NCBI RefSeq assembly: GCF_000744785.1
Contig: NZ_JQMO01000003.1
Span: 4,898,001 to 4,962,000, forward strand
From: Kitasatospora azatica KCTC 9699
GTDB taxonomy: Bacteria > Actinomycetota > Actinomycetes > Streptomycetales > Streptomycetaceae
DNA length: 64,000 nt
Reading direction: 5' to 3'
In this document: piece after piece, positions 1-7,768 of the stretch
How positions within the stretch are numbered: the stretch's first letter is position 1
How the letters are laid out: every line of letters begins with the position of its first letter
Translations under genes and position numbers: made by a program
Notes under the pieces: generated by a model
Told to the model about the DNA's origin: nothing
Seen by the model: the letters and a program-made list of their open reading frames with translations, nothing else
Databases searched by the model: none

Positions 1-2
1 GG

Positions 3-1070
3 GAGGAGCGGCTGCGACTGTTCGGCATGGGCGCCTTCGTCCTCGCCCTGCACGTGATCGGCTGGTTCACCCTGCTCGCGGTGATCGCCCCCAGGCACTA
101 CGCGATCGGCAACGAGGCCTTCGGCGCCGGCATCGGGCTGACCGCCTACACCCTGGGCATGCGGCACGCCTTCGACGCCGACCACATCGCGGCCATCGAC
201 AACACCACCCGCAAGCTGATGGGCCAGGGCAAGCGACCGCTCTCGGTCGGCTTCTGGTTCTCGCTGGGCCACTCCTCGATCGTCTTCGGCCTCTGCGCGC
301 TGCTCGCCTTCGGCGTCCGCTCGCTGGCCTCGGCCGTCGAGGCGGACGACTCGCAGCTGCACCGGACCACCACCCTGATCGGCACCTCGGTCTCCGGCAC
401 CTTCCTGCTGCTGATCGGCCTGATCAACCTGGGCGCCTTCAACGGCATCCTGCGGGTCTTCCGGAAGATGCGCGGCGGCCGGTTCGACGAGGCGGAGTTG
501 GAGGAGCAGCTGAACAAGCGCGGCTTCCTCAACCGGATCCTCGGCCGGGTCACCCGGGCGGTCAGCAAGCCCTGGCACATGTACCCGGTGGGTCTGCTCT
601 TCGGCCTCGGCTTCGACACCGCCACCGAGGTCTCGCTGCTGGTGCTGGCCGGCGGCGCGGCTGCCTTCTCACTGCCCTGGTACGCGCTGCTGGTGCTGCC
701 GGTGCTGTTCGCGGCGGGGATGAGTCTGCTGGACACCATCGACGGCTCGTTCATGAACTTCGCCTACGAGTGGGCCTTCTCCAAGCCGGTCCGCAAGATC
801 TACTACAACCTCACGGTGACCGGGCTCTCGGTGCTGGTGGCGCTGGTGATCGGGGCGATCGAGCTGGTCGGGCTGCTGGCCGACCGGTTCTCGATCACCA
901 CCGGGCCGATCGGCTGGATCGGCTCGCTGGACATGAACAACGTGGGCTTCGCGATCGTCGGCCTCTTCGTGGTCACCTGGCTGGGTGCGCTGGCGTTCTG
1001 GAAGTTCGGCAGGGTCGAGGAGAAGTGGTCGGCGGGGGTGCCCGACAGCGTGCTGCCGGAGGCGGAGTGA
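3..1070 (+). CDS. HoxN/NixA (NiCoT) family nickel/cobalt permease, 5' partial
   Basis: Integral membrane permease that imports Ni2+ or Co2+, normally to supply metalloenzymes such as urease, hydrogenase or B12 synthesis. The frame is open to the left edge, and the eight codons before the ATG at 27 (ending in LRLFG) look like the family's cytoplasmic N-terminus, so the true start is probably outside the window. The signature HX4DH motif is visible as HAFDADH about 50 residues in, inside a hydrophobic segment, and several further membrane helices follow. The charged loop after the fourth helix (RKMRGGRFDEAELEEQ) is typical. Metal specificity cannot be read from the sequence. No downstream partner: the next gene is convergent. 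Confidence 0.9.
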   Translation, partial: EERLRLFGMGAFVLALHVIGWFTLLAVIAPRHYAIGNEAFGAGIGLTAYTLGMRHAFDADHIAAIDNTTRKLMGQGKRPLSVGFWFSLGHSSIVFGLCALLAFGVRSLASAVEADDSQLHRTTTLIGTSVSGTFLLLIGLINLGAFNGILRVFRKMRGGRFDEAELEEQLNKRGFLNRILGRVTRAVSKPWHMYPVGLLFGLGFDTATEVSLLVLAGGAAAFSLPWYALLVLPVLFAAGMSLLDTIDGSFMNFAYEWAFSKPVRKIYYNLTVTGLSVLVALVIGAIELVGLLADRFSITTGPIGWIGSLDMNNVGFAIVGLFVVTWLGALAFWKFGRVEEKWSAGVPDSVLPEAE

Positions 1071-1101
1071 GCCCGTCCGGCAGCACCTCGGGCTGAGCTG
1101 A

Positions 1102-3225
1102 TCAGCAGGTCAGGACCGGTCCCGCCCAGTCGGCGTGGTCGTTGGTCGGACCGTCGCCGCCGTCCGTGATGACCAGGTGCAGCTCGTCGGCACCGGTCAG
1201 GTCGGCGGTCAGCTGCCGGACGCCGGAAGCGGCGGTGACCAGTCCGCTGTCGGCCACCAACGCGGCGTCCTTCCACAGCTGGAAGGAGACCGTGGCCCGC
1301 TGGTTCTCGTCGTCCACGCCCACGTCGGTGCTGAGCGAGCGGCAGGAGCCGCCGAGGTAGTAGACGACCTCGCTGGGCGCGTTGGCACCCAGGCCCTTGG
1401 CGTAGGTGGTGCCGTGGATGCTGATGGTCCGGCCGTCGCCGACCCCGTTCTCGCCGTTGCTCATGTCCTTCTCCACCGGGCCCCAGCCGTTGCTGGCCGA
1501 GGACCAGGTCAGGTCGGAGAGCTGGTGGGCGCCGGCCGCCGGGCCGGAGCCGCAGGCGAGCTTGGCACCGGCCCAGTCGGCGTGGTCCCAACTGGTGCCG
1601 TCACCGCCGTCGGTGACCACCAGGCGGAGCTGCTGAGCGCCCGTCAGATCGGCGGTCAGCGTCCTGGCCGGGTCCTTGCCGGTCAGCAGGCCGCTGTCGG
1701 CGACCTTCCGGCCGTCGGCGAAGACCTGGAAGTCGACCGATCCGGCGCCGTTGGTCTCGTCGTCCACGCCGACGTCGGTCACCAGGTGCCGGCAGCTGCC
1801 GTTCAGGGTGAAGCCGACGCTGCTGGCGGCGTTGGTGCCCAGGCCCTTGGCGTAGCCGGCGCCGCGGATGCTCAGGGTGCGGCCGTCGGCCGCGCTCCAG
1901 TCACCGTTGCTGTGGTCGCGTTCGATCGGGCCCCAGCCGTTGGTCGGCGCCAGGAACGGCAGGTCGCTGAGGTAGCTGATGCCGGTCGGCGGCGGCACCG
2001 GGGCGCTCGGGGTGACCTTGAACATCGCGGTGCCGTGGCCGGGGACGGTGGCGCTGATGGTGCCGGCGCTGGTGCTGTTGGTGTGCGCCCACAGGTCCCG
2101 GACGGCGTACGAGGGCGCGCCGGCGATGCCCAGGGTGGCCGCGGTGGTGCTGATCGTCGCGTCGTAGGAGCCCTCGTTGGTCAGGGTGACGGCCCGGCTG
2201 CCGTCGGCCAGCGGCTTGGACATGACGACCAGTCCGTTGGCGCTGGAGACCACCGAGCCCTGCTTGCCCAGCGGGTCCTGGTCCACCGCGATCACGTCGG
2301 TGTTGGTCAGTATGTCGAAGGTCGGCTGCTGGGCGGTGCGCAGGTCGGTGCCGATCATCAGCGGGGCCGACATCTCGGACCAGAGGCTGAAGTGGGTCTG
2401 GTACTCGGTGCCGGTCATGCCGCCGTTGCCGACCTCCAGCATGTCCGGGTCGTTCCAGGCGCCGGGCTTTGCAAAGTTTGCAAGGCCCTGGTTGGCATGG
2501 GCGATGCCGATCATGCTCTGCCAGGTGTCGCTGATGTCGCCGGTGGTGCGCCAGGAGTTGCCGACCGGTCCGGCCCAGCTCCACGGCGCGTTGGCACCCC
2601 ACTCGCAGATGCTGTAGAGGATCGGGCGGCCGGTGGCCTTGAGCGCGTCGCCCATCGCCTTGTAGCGGGTCTGCGCGTCGACGCCCTGGTTGTTGCAGTT
2701 GTCGTACTTGAGGTAGTCCACGCCCCAGGAGGCCCAGAGCTTGGCGTCCTGCTGCTCGTGGCCCAGGCCGCCGGGGAAGCCCTGGACGTCGCAGGTGTGG
2801 GTGCCGGCGCTGGAGTAGAGGCCGAACTTCAGGCCCTTGGCGTGCACGTAGTCGGCCAGCGCCTTGATGCCGTCCGGGAACCGGACCGGGTCGGGGACCA
2901 GGTTGCCACTGGCGTCCCGGTTGGGCAGCGCCCAGCAGTCGTCGAGGTTGACGTACTGGTAGCCGGCCGCCTTGAGGCCCTTGCTGACGAACAGGTCGGC
3001 GATGCCCTTGACCATCGCCTCGTTGAACTGGCCGCCGCAGTGGGTGGAGTTCCAGTTGTTGAAGCCCATCTGCGGGGTCAGCGCGATGCCGTTGTCCAGC
3101 GCCATCGCGGCCGGGGCGGTGGCCAGTTGGAGGCCGACGGCGAGGGCGCCGCCGCCGGCGAAGAGAGTCAGCGCGGTGCCGAAGGCGCCTAGGCGGCGGG
3201 TCAGGGCGCTGCGTGGGGTACCCAA
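1102..3225 (-). CDS. Secreted GH27 alpha-galactosidase with two C-terminal NPCBM domains
   Basis: Hydrolyses terminal alpha-galactosides outside the cell. I place the start at a TTG (3225-3223) because GGGAGG sits 6 nt upstream; this gives 707 aa with a signal peptide ending near ALA in the first 45 residues. The GH27 barrel starts at LTPQMGFNNWN; the nucleophile motif KYDNC and the acid/base region DPDMLEVGN are both present. After a beta-sandwich domain, two NPCBM-type carbohydrate-binding modules follow in tandem, each starting near NGWGPIE/NGWGPVE and ending with DHADWAG. An odd stretch of non-preferred codons (LANFAK) around 2467-2484 creates TTTGCAAA-like repeats inside the gene (see findings). 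It is transcribed away from the upstream esterase terminator, so it probably has its own promoter. Confidence 0.93.
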   Translation of the reverse strand: MGTPRSALTRRLGAFGTALTLFAGGGALAVGLQLATAPAAMALDNGIALTPQMGFNNWNSTHCGGQFNEAMVKGIADLFVSKGLKAAGYQYVNLDDCWALPNRDASGNLVPDPVRFPDGIKALADYVHAKGLKFGLYSSAGTHTCDVQGFPGGLGHEQQDAKLWASWGVDYLKYDNCNNQGVDAQTRYKAMGDALKATGRPILYSICEWGANAPWSWAGPVGNSWRTTGDISDTWQSMIGIAHANQGLANFAKPGAWNDPDMLEVGNGGMTGTEYQTHFSLWSEMSAPLMIGTDLRTAQQPTFDILTNTDVIAVDQDPLGKQGSVVSSANGLVVMSKPLADGSRAVTLTNEGSYDATISTTAATLGIAGAPSYAVRDLWAHTNSTSAGTISATVPGHGTAMFKVTPSAPVPPPTGISYLSDLPFLAPTNGWGPIERDHSNGDWSAADGRTLSIRGAGYAKGLGTNAASSVGFTLNGSCRHLVTDVGVDDETNGAGSVDFQVFADGRKVADSGLLTGKDPARTLTADLTGAQQLRLVVTDGGDGTSWDHADWAGAKLACGSGPAAGAHQLSDLTWSSASNGWGPVEKDMSNGENGVGDGRTISIHGTTYAKGLGANAPSEVVYYLGGSCRSLSTDVGVDDENQRATVSFQLWKDAALVADSGLVTAASGVRQLTADLTGADELHLVITDGGDGPTNDHADWAGPVLTC

Positions 3226-3364
3226 GAGAATCCTCCCGAAGCAACAGAATCGAACGGGTCCGAATGGAACTTCACATATGACAGTGCGCTTCTGAGGCCC
3301 TGTCAAGAGAGTTGGCGTTCTGTTCTGTTCGGTTGTGTTGGATCGAGAGCGGCTGGGCATGCCA

Positions 3365-3396
3365 GTGGGGCGTGACCGGTGTCGGTCACGCCCCAC
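3365..3396 (-). terminator. Perfect 14-bp GC hairpin after the esterase gene
   Basis: GTGGGGCGTGACCG and CGGTCACGCCCCAC form a perfect 14-bp stem with a GTGT loop. It lies about 65 nt past the stop of the minus-strand SGNH esterase and before the alpha-galactosidase promoter. There is no clear U tract, which is usual in high-GC actinobacteria. Confidence 0.75.
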
Positions 3397-3459
3397 GTCA
3401 GGAAGCTGCGGGCCGGGTTGGCCAGGATCGGCCGAGGGTCGGTCGGGGTCAGTGCGGGG

Positions 3460-4380
3460 TCAGTGCAGGGCGCCCAGTACGGCGCTCGCCATGACCTGCT
3501 CGCCGGTCGCGTTCGGGTGGAACGGGACGGCCGGCGAGCCGGGCAGCGCGCCCTCGATCCACCGGTCGTCCGAGCAGACGTCGTGTCCCTGGGTGGGCGT
3601 GGCGGTGTCCACGAAGGTCGCGCCGTTGGCCGCCGCGGTCTGCGCCAGCATGCCGTTCAACTGCTCCAGGACGCCGTGCAGGTAGGCGACATCGCCGACG
3701 GTGACCGGCTGGCGCCACGCGCAGCTGCTCGCGTCGGCGGGCAGCACCGACGGGTAGCCCACCAGCAGCACCTTGGCCTGCGGCGACCTGGCGTGGATCT
3801 GCTGCAGCGCGTCCGCCAGTCGGGGGGCGGCGCTGTTGATCCGGTCGACCAGGGTGTCCTCGCCGTACTCCCACTGCCAGCTGAACGAGGACCACTCCCA
3901 GGCCCAGTGGCCGTGCTCGTAGACGTCCTTGCAGGGGGTGCCTGCGGGGTTGACCACCGCGCCGCCGATGCAGGTGGCGATCACCTCGCCGATGCCCAGG
4001 CTGGACCCGCCCAGGTCGTTGCCGCCGACGCCGAGGGTGACCAGCCGGGTGTTCGGGGACAGGGCGTCGAACTGCGGGTCGTTGACCCTGATGATCGCGT
4101 CGTACTGGGCCGAGTCCAGGTCCTGGATCCGGGCCGCCGCGCAGGTCACGTCCGTGTAGGAGGAGCTGCCGATCGCCGCGGCGACCAGGTGGCCGTAGTT
4201 GTGGTCGGAGCGCAGGCACAGGCCGGCCGACTGGCCGGGCACGCCGGCGCCGGCCGCGTAGGAGTCGCCGAGTGCGACGTAGGACGGGCCGGTGTCGGCC
4301 GAGGCGGGCACGGCCGAGAAGGCGGCCAGTGAGGCGGCCAGGAGCAGGCCGCCGAGTAGTTTCCGGGCAGGGCTGAGCAC
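3460..4380 (-). CDS. Secreted SGNH/GDSL esterase-lipase
   Basis: Extracellular serine esterase of the SGNH hydrolase family, probably acting on lipid esters. The GTG at 4380 is chosen as start because AGGAGG lies just upstream; the product is 306 aa with a clear signal peptide (KLLGGLLLAASLAAFSAVPASA). Block I is ALGDSYAAG (Ser nucleophile), block III is GVGGNDLGG (Asn), and block V keeps the His in FHPNATG with an upstream Asp in CSDDRWIEG. Six or more Cys residues in the mature part fit the disulfide-stabilised Streptomyces enzymes. The 256-bp upstream region holds a TACT-N4-AGTA dyad (4443-4456) and a TTGCAAAG half-site, so induction by a lipid or sugar regulator is plausible. Divergent from the flavoprotein gene at 4637. 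Confidence 0.92.
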   Translation of the reverse strand: MLSPARKLLGGLLLAASLAAFSAVPASADTGPSYVALGDSYAAGAGVPGQSAGLCLRSDHNYGHLVAAAIGSSSYTDVTCAAARIQDLDSAQYDAIIRVNDPQFDALSPNTRLVTLGVGGNDLGGSSLGIGEVIATCIGGAVVNPAGTPCKDVYEHGHWAWEWSSFSWQWEYGEDTLVDRINSAAPRLADALQQIHARSPQAKVLLVGYPSVLPADASSCAWRQPVTVGDVAYLHGVLEQLNGMLAQTAAANGATFVDTATPTQGHDVCSDDRWIEGALPGSPAVPFHPNATGEQVMASAVLGALH

Positions 4381-4442
4381 GGGTTCCTCCTGGGGGAGAG
4401 AAACGAGAGGGTGGGGGTCGGTGCGTTGCAAAGCCGCAGCTG

Positions 4443-4456
4443 CTACTGACAAGTAA
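4443..4456. promoter_or_regulatory. TACT-N4-AGTA dyad between esterase and flavoprotein genes
   Basis: CTACTGACAAGTAA contains the dyad TACT-GACA-AGTA. It resembles the palindromes before the AidB-like gene (27700) and the CoA-transferase operon (42868). It lies 62 nt upstream of the esterase start and 180 nt upstream of the divergent flavoprotein. Role as an operator is inferred from position and recurrence. Confidence 0.45.
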
Positions 4457-4636
4457 GTTACCGTCAGGTTACGTACGCGTCTACTGAAAAGGTGGGGGGA
4501 ATTCGTGAAATGGAATTCCGCGTCATTGTGGAGCGAAATTAAGGCCGGTCGATTCGGGGAAATGGCGTCCGGTTGACGCGCTGAACCCCGGAGTCGGAGG
4601 ATCACCCCAACCGCAGCAGCCCTTGGAGGTCCCCGG

Positions 4637-6307
4637 ATGGCACTGGACGCCGATGTGATCGTGATCGGAGCCGGCCTGGCCGGACTGGTCGCCACGGCCG
4701 AACTGGCCGACGCCGGACGCCGGGTGATCGTGCTGGACCAGGAGCCCGCGGCCTCGCTCGGCGGCCAGGCGCACTGGTCCTTCGGCGGCCTCTTCCTGGT
4801 CGACTCGCCCGAGCAGCGCCGGCTGCGGATCCACGACTCCTGCGAACTCGCCTGGCAGGACTGGCTCGGCACGGCCGGCTTCGACCGCCCCGAGGACCGC
4901 TGGCCACGGGCCTGGGCCCGGGCCTACGTCGACTTCGCCGCCGGCGAGAAGCGGGCCTGGCTGCACGCCCAGGGCGTGCGGTTCTTCCCGGTGGTCGGCT
5001 GGGCCGAGCGCGGCGGGCTGCTGGCCAGCGGTCCCGGCAACTCGGTGCCGCGCTTCCACATCACCTGGGGCACCGGGCCCGGACTGGTCGAGCCCTTCGT
5101 TCGGCGGGTCCGCGCGGCCATCGCCAAGGGACTGGTGGAGCTGCGCTTCCGGCACCGGGTGACCGAACTGGCCGCCACCGCCGGAGTCACCGACACCGTG
5201 CGCGGCGAACTCCTGGTGCCCAGCACGGTGCAGCGCGGCGAGGCCAGCTCACGCATGGTCGAGGGCGCCTTCGAACTGCGGGCCCAGGCCGTGATCGTGG
5301 CCTCCGGCGGCATCGGCGGCAACCACGAACTGGTCCGCAAGGCCTGGCCGGCCCGGCTCGGCACCCCGCCCGCCCGGCTGCTCAGCGGCGTCCCGGCCCA
5401 TGTCGACGGACTGATGCAGCAGGCGGCCGGCGCGGCGGGCGGCCACCTGATCAACGGCGACCGGATGTGGCACTACACCGAGGGCATCGAGAACTGGAAC
5501 CCGATCTGGGCCAAGCACGGCATCCGGATCCTGCCCGGCCCCTCCTCGCTCTGGCTGGACGCCCGCGGCAACCGGCTGCCGGTACCGCTCTTCCCCGGTT
5601 TCGACACCCTGGGCACCCTCGAGCACATCATGCGGACCGGGTACGAACACACCTGGTTCGTGCTCACCCAGAAGATCATCGAGAAGGAGTTCGCGCTTTC
5701 CGGCTCCGAGCAGAACCCGGACCTGACGGGCCGCAGCATCCGCCAGGTGCTCAGCCGCGCCCTGCCCGGCGCGCCCGGACCGGTGGAGGCCTTCAAGCGG
5801 TACGGAAAGGACTTCGTGGTCGCCGAGCGGCTGGCCGACCTGGTGGCGGGGATGAACGCGCTGGTCGATCGTGAGGGGGCCGAGGAACCCCTGATCGACG
5901 AGGCCGCGCTGCGCCGCGAGATCGAGGCCCGCGACCGCGAGGTGGCCAACCCGTTCAGCAAGGACCTGCAGCTGACCGCCATCCGCGGCGCCCGGCGCTA
6001 CCTGGGCGACAAGCTGATCCGCACCGCCGCCCCGCACCGGCTGCTCGACCCCAAGGCCGGCCCGCTGATCGCGGTGCGCCTCAACATCCTCACCCGCAAG
6101 TCGCTCGGCGGCCTGGAGACCGACCTGTCCTCCCGGGTGCTGCGGGCCGACGGCTCGGTGCTGGACGGCGTCTACGCGGCCGGCGAGGCGGCCGGCTTCG
6201 GCGGCGGCGGGGTGCACGGCTACCGCTCGCTGGAGGGCACCTTCCTCGGCGGCTGCCTCTTCTCCGGCCGTACGGCGGGCCGGGCGGCGGCCGTCGCCAC
6301 CGCCTGA
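4637..6307 (+). CDS. FAD-dependent dehydrogenase (fumarate reductase/3-ketosteroid dehydrogenase-like flavoprotein)
   Basis: Cytoplasmic flavoprotein of 556 aa in the FAD-binding-2 superfamily (fumarate reductase, succinate dehydrogenase flavoprotein, KstD-like). The N-terminus has the dinucleotide-binding motif VIVIGAGLAGLVA followed by an acidic residue ending the second strand (VLDQE). The C-terminus has the second FAD contact GVYAAGEAAGFGGGGVHGYRSLEG, ending with LGGCLFSGRTAGR. No signal peptide, Tat motif or haem-binding motif is visible. GGAGG lies 7 nt before the ATG, supporting this start. Substrate is not deducible; orthologues are usually annotated only as FAD-binding dehydrogenase. 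It is a single-gene unit ending in a hairpin shared with the convergent oxidase. Confidence 0.85.
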   Translation: MALDADVIVIGAGLAGLVATAELADAGRRVIVLDQEPAASLGGQAHWSFGGLFLVDSPEQRRLRIHDSCELAWQDWLGTAGFDRPEDRWPRAWARAYVDFAAGEKRAWLHAQGVRFFPVVGWAERGGLLASGPGNSVPRFHITWGTGPGLVEPFVRRVRAAIAKGLVELRFRHRVTELAATAGVTDTVRGELLVPSTVQRGEASSRMVEGAFELRAQAVIVASGGIGGNHELVRKAWPARLGTPPARLLSGVPAHVDGLMQQAAGAAGGHLINGDRMWHYTEGIENWNPIWAKHGIRILPGPSSLWLDARGNRLPVPLFPGFDTLGTLEHIMRTGYEHTWFVLTQKIIEKEFALSGSEQNPDLTGRSIRQVLSRALPGAPGPVEAFKRYGKDFVVAERLADLVAGMNALVDREGAEEPLIDEAALRREIEARDREVANPFSKDLQLTAIRGARRYLGDKLIRTAAPHRLLDPKAGPLIAVRLNILTRKSLGGLETDLSSRVLRADGSVLDGVYAAGEAAGFGGGGVHGYRSLEGTFLGGCLFSGRTAGRAAAVATA

Positions 6308-6348
6308 CCCGCCGCCGGCTGACCCGCCGCCGACTGACTCGCCGTCAG
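6304..6348. repeat. Three 15-bp tandem repeats at the stop codon
   Basis: Units CTGACCCGCCGCCGG, CTGACCCGCCGCCGA and CTGACTCGCCGTCAG follow one another, the first containing the stop codon of the flavoprotein gene. The second and third units are diverged. This looks like local slippage; it also supplies part of the stem described next. Confidence 0.7.
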
Positions 6349-6353
6349 CCGGC
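6314..6353. terminator. Hairpin between convergent flavoprotein and oxidase genes
   Basis: GCCGGCTGAC and GTCAGCCGGC form a perfect 10-bp stem around a 20-nt GC-rich loop. It starts 6 nt past one stop codon and ends 6 nt before the other, so it could serve both strands. Confidence 0.5.
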
Positions 6354-6359
6354 CGGGTG

Positions 6360-7574
6360 CTACGGCAGCGCCCGGTAGCGGCCGACCATGCCGCCCATCA
6401 TGTGGTCGGTGACGTGGCAGTGGTAGATCCAGTCACCCGGGTTGTCCTCGGTGTACTCCACCGTCAAGGTGGTGGACGGGCCGAGCAGTTCGGAGTCCAC
6501 CCACTGGCTGCCGCGCCGCCAGCGGTGGCCGTGCAGGTGGAAGACGTGGAACTCCTTGCCGAGCGCCGCGATCCGCCAGCGCACCCGGTCGCCGCGCTTG
6601 GCGGTGAAGGTCGGCGTGTTGTCCAGGAAGGCGCCGCCGTTGAACATGTCGGTGTCCTGGGCCAGCGAGGGGATGTCGGCCGCGTACGCGTCGTGGAAGA
6701 AGAGGATGAACTCCTTGTCCACCACCGGGGTGTGCCGGTCGGTGATCGCGATGATGCCGAGCAGCCCGAGCTCGGCGCCGATCTCCATCACCCCGCCGCC
6801 GCCCATGTCCATCGCCGGGTGCTTCGGGGCGGCGCTGCCGGCCGTGGTGGTCGGGGCCGGGATGGTCTGCGGCACCGAGTGGTCGTGGTAGGGCCAGGTG
6901 CCGACCGAACTGGGCAGCGCCGTCCAGGTGTAGGTGTAGCTGCCGCCGTACGGGACCGCGGTGCCGGGCCGGTCGGGCTCGACGGCCAGCCAGCCGCCGT
7001 CGTTGTCGCGGTCGTAGCGCACGCCGTGCGGGTGCATGCTGTGCGGCCACTGGTAGTGCGCGTCGTTGTTGCGGAAGTGCACCACCAGGGTGTCGCCGAC
7101 CTCGGCGCGCAGCACCGGGCCGGGGATCCCGCTGTTGGTGCCGATGCCCTGCGGGCTGGTGTCGGCGGGCAGCGGCGTGCCCCAGTTCGGGGTGTAGGCG
7201 CGGAAGCCGATCGCCCAGAAGGTGGTCTGCTCCGGCGTGTAGTGCGTACCCATCATGCCGTCGTACCCGTTGGGGACGGCGTTGTGCTCGAAGGAGTCGG
7301 CCTGGATCCAGTACTCGCGGATCCGGCCGGTGGGCGCCTGCTCCAGGGCGAACGGGTCGAGCGTGGTGGCCGACGGGTCCTCGGCCTGGGCGCTGGCCGA
7401 GACGCCGAGCGCGGCCGAGCCGGCTATCGCGGCGACGGCGCTGCCGGCCAGCAGGGTGCGGATGGCACCTCGGCGTCCGGGGGTCGGAGTGCTCGCGGTC
7501 GGTGCGCCTAAGGTCGCGGCGGTTGAGCCCGGGGTGGCGTCGGTGGGACCGCCGGCCGTGGGGTCGCTGGGCAT
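6360..7574 (-). CDS. Tat-exported multicopper oxidase (laccase-like)
   Basis: Extracytoplasmic copper oxidase, 404 aa, that would oxidise phenols or metals while reducing O2 to water. The N-terminus is a Pro/Ala/Thr-rich stretch, then a Tat-like signal (GRRGAIRTLLAGSAVAAIAGSAAL). All four copper motifs are visible in order: HPHG, WPYHDH, HVFHLHGHRW and YHCHVTDHMMGGM (type 1 Cys with His and axial Met). This order and the short length suit small two-domain bacterial laccases, although about 400 aa is longer than the roughly 340 aa of SLAC. A His/Met-poor linker around 230-260 includes KHPAMDMGGGGVME. A GAGAGG-type ribosome site precedes the ATG. Divergent from the metallophosphoesterase at 7769. 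Confidence 0.9.
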   Translation of the reverse strand: MPSDPTAGGPTDATPGSTAATLGAPTASTPTPGRRGAIRTLLAGSAVAAIAGSAALGVSASAQAEDPSATTLDPFALEQAPTGRIREYWIQADSFEHNAVPNGYDGMMGTHYTPEQTTFWAIGFRAYTPNWGTPLPADTSPQGIGTNSGIPGPVLRAEVGDTLVVHFRNNDAHYQWPHSMHPHGVRYDRDNDGGWLAVEPDRPGTAVPYGGSYTYTWTALPSSVGTWPYHDHSVPQTIPAPTTTAGSAAPKHPAMDMGGGGVMEIGAELGLLGIIAITDRHTPVVDKEFILFFHDAYAADIPSLAQDTDMFNGGAFLDNTPTFTAKRGDRVRWRIAALGKEFHVFHLHGHRWRRGSQWVDSELLGPSTTLTVEYTEDNPGDWIYHCHVTDHMMGGMVGRYRALP

Positions 7575-7768
7575 GAGGGGTCGCCTCTCGAGGATGAGGA
7601 TTGATGGGCGCGAGTCAAGGGGAAGGACTGAGGGTGCGTCAATAGGTCGGCCGGACGGCGTTCGAGTGGTTCCTAGTGCGTCAGTTCGAGCTGTCGGTAA
7701 CTCACTCGTCTACGCGCGTTCACCGAAACTCGGGACAGAGTCCACCGGTTCCTGAGAGAGTCCCGCCC

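Noticed and set aside
1075..1101. Possible AGCCCG/CGGGCT terminator after the nickel permease
   Set aside because: 6-bp arms with a 13-nt loop, not distinguishable from chance in GC-rich DNA.
1135..3192. 685-residue open frame on the plus strand opposite the alpha-galactosidase
   Set aside because: Shadow of the GH27 gene in GC-rich DNA: composition is Val/Gly/Asp/Arg-rich without domains or ribosome site, while the opposite frame has full GH27 motifs.
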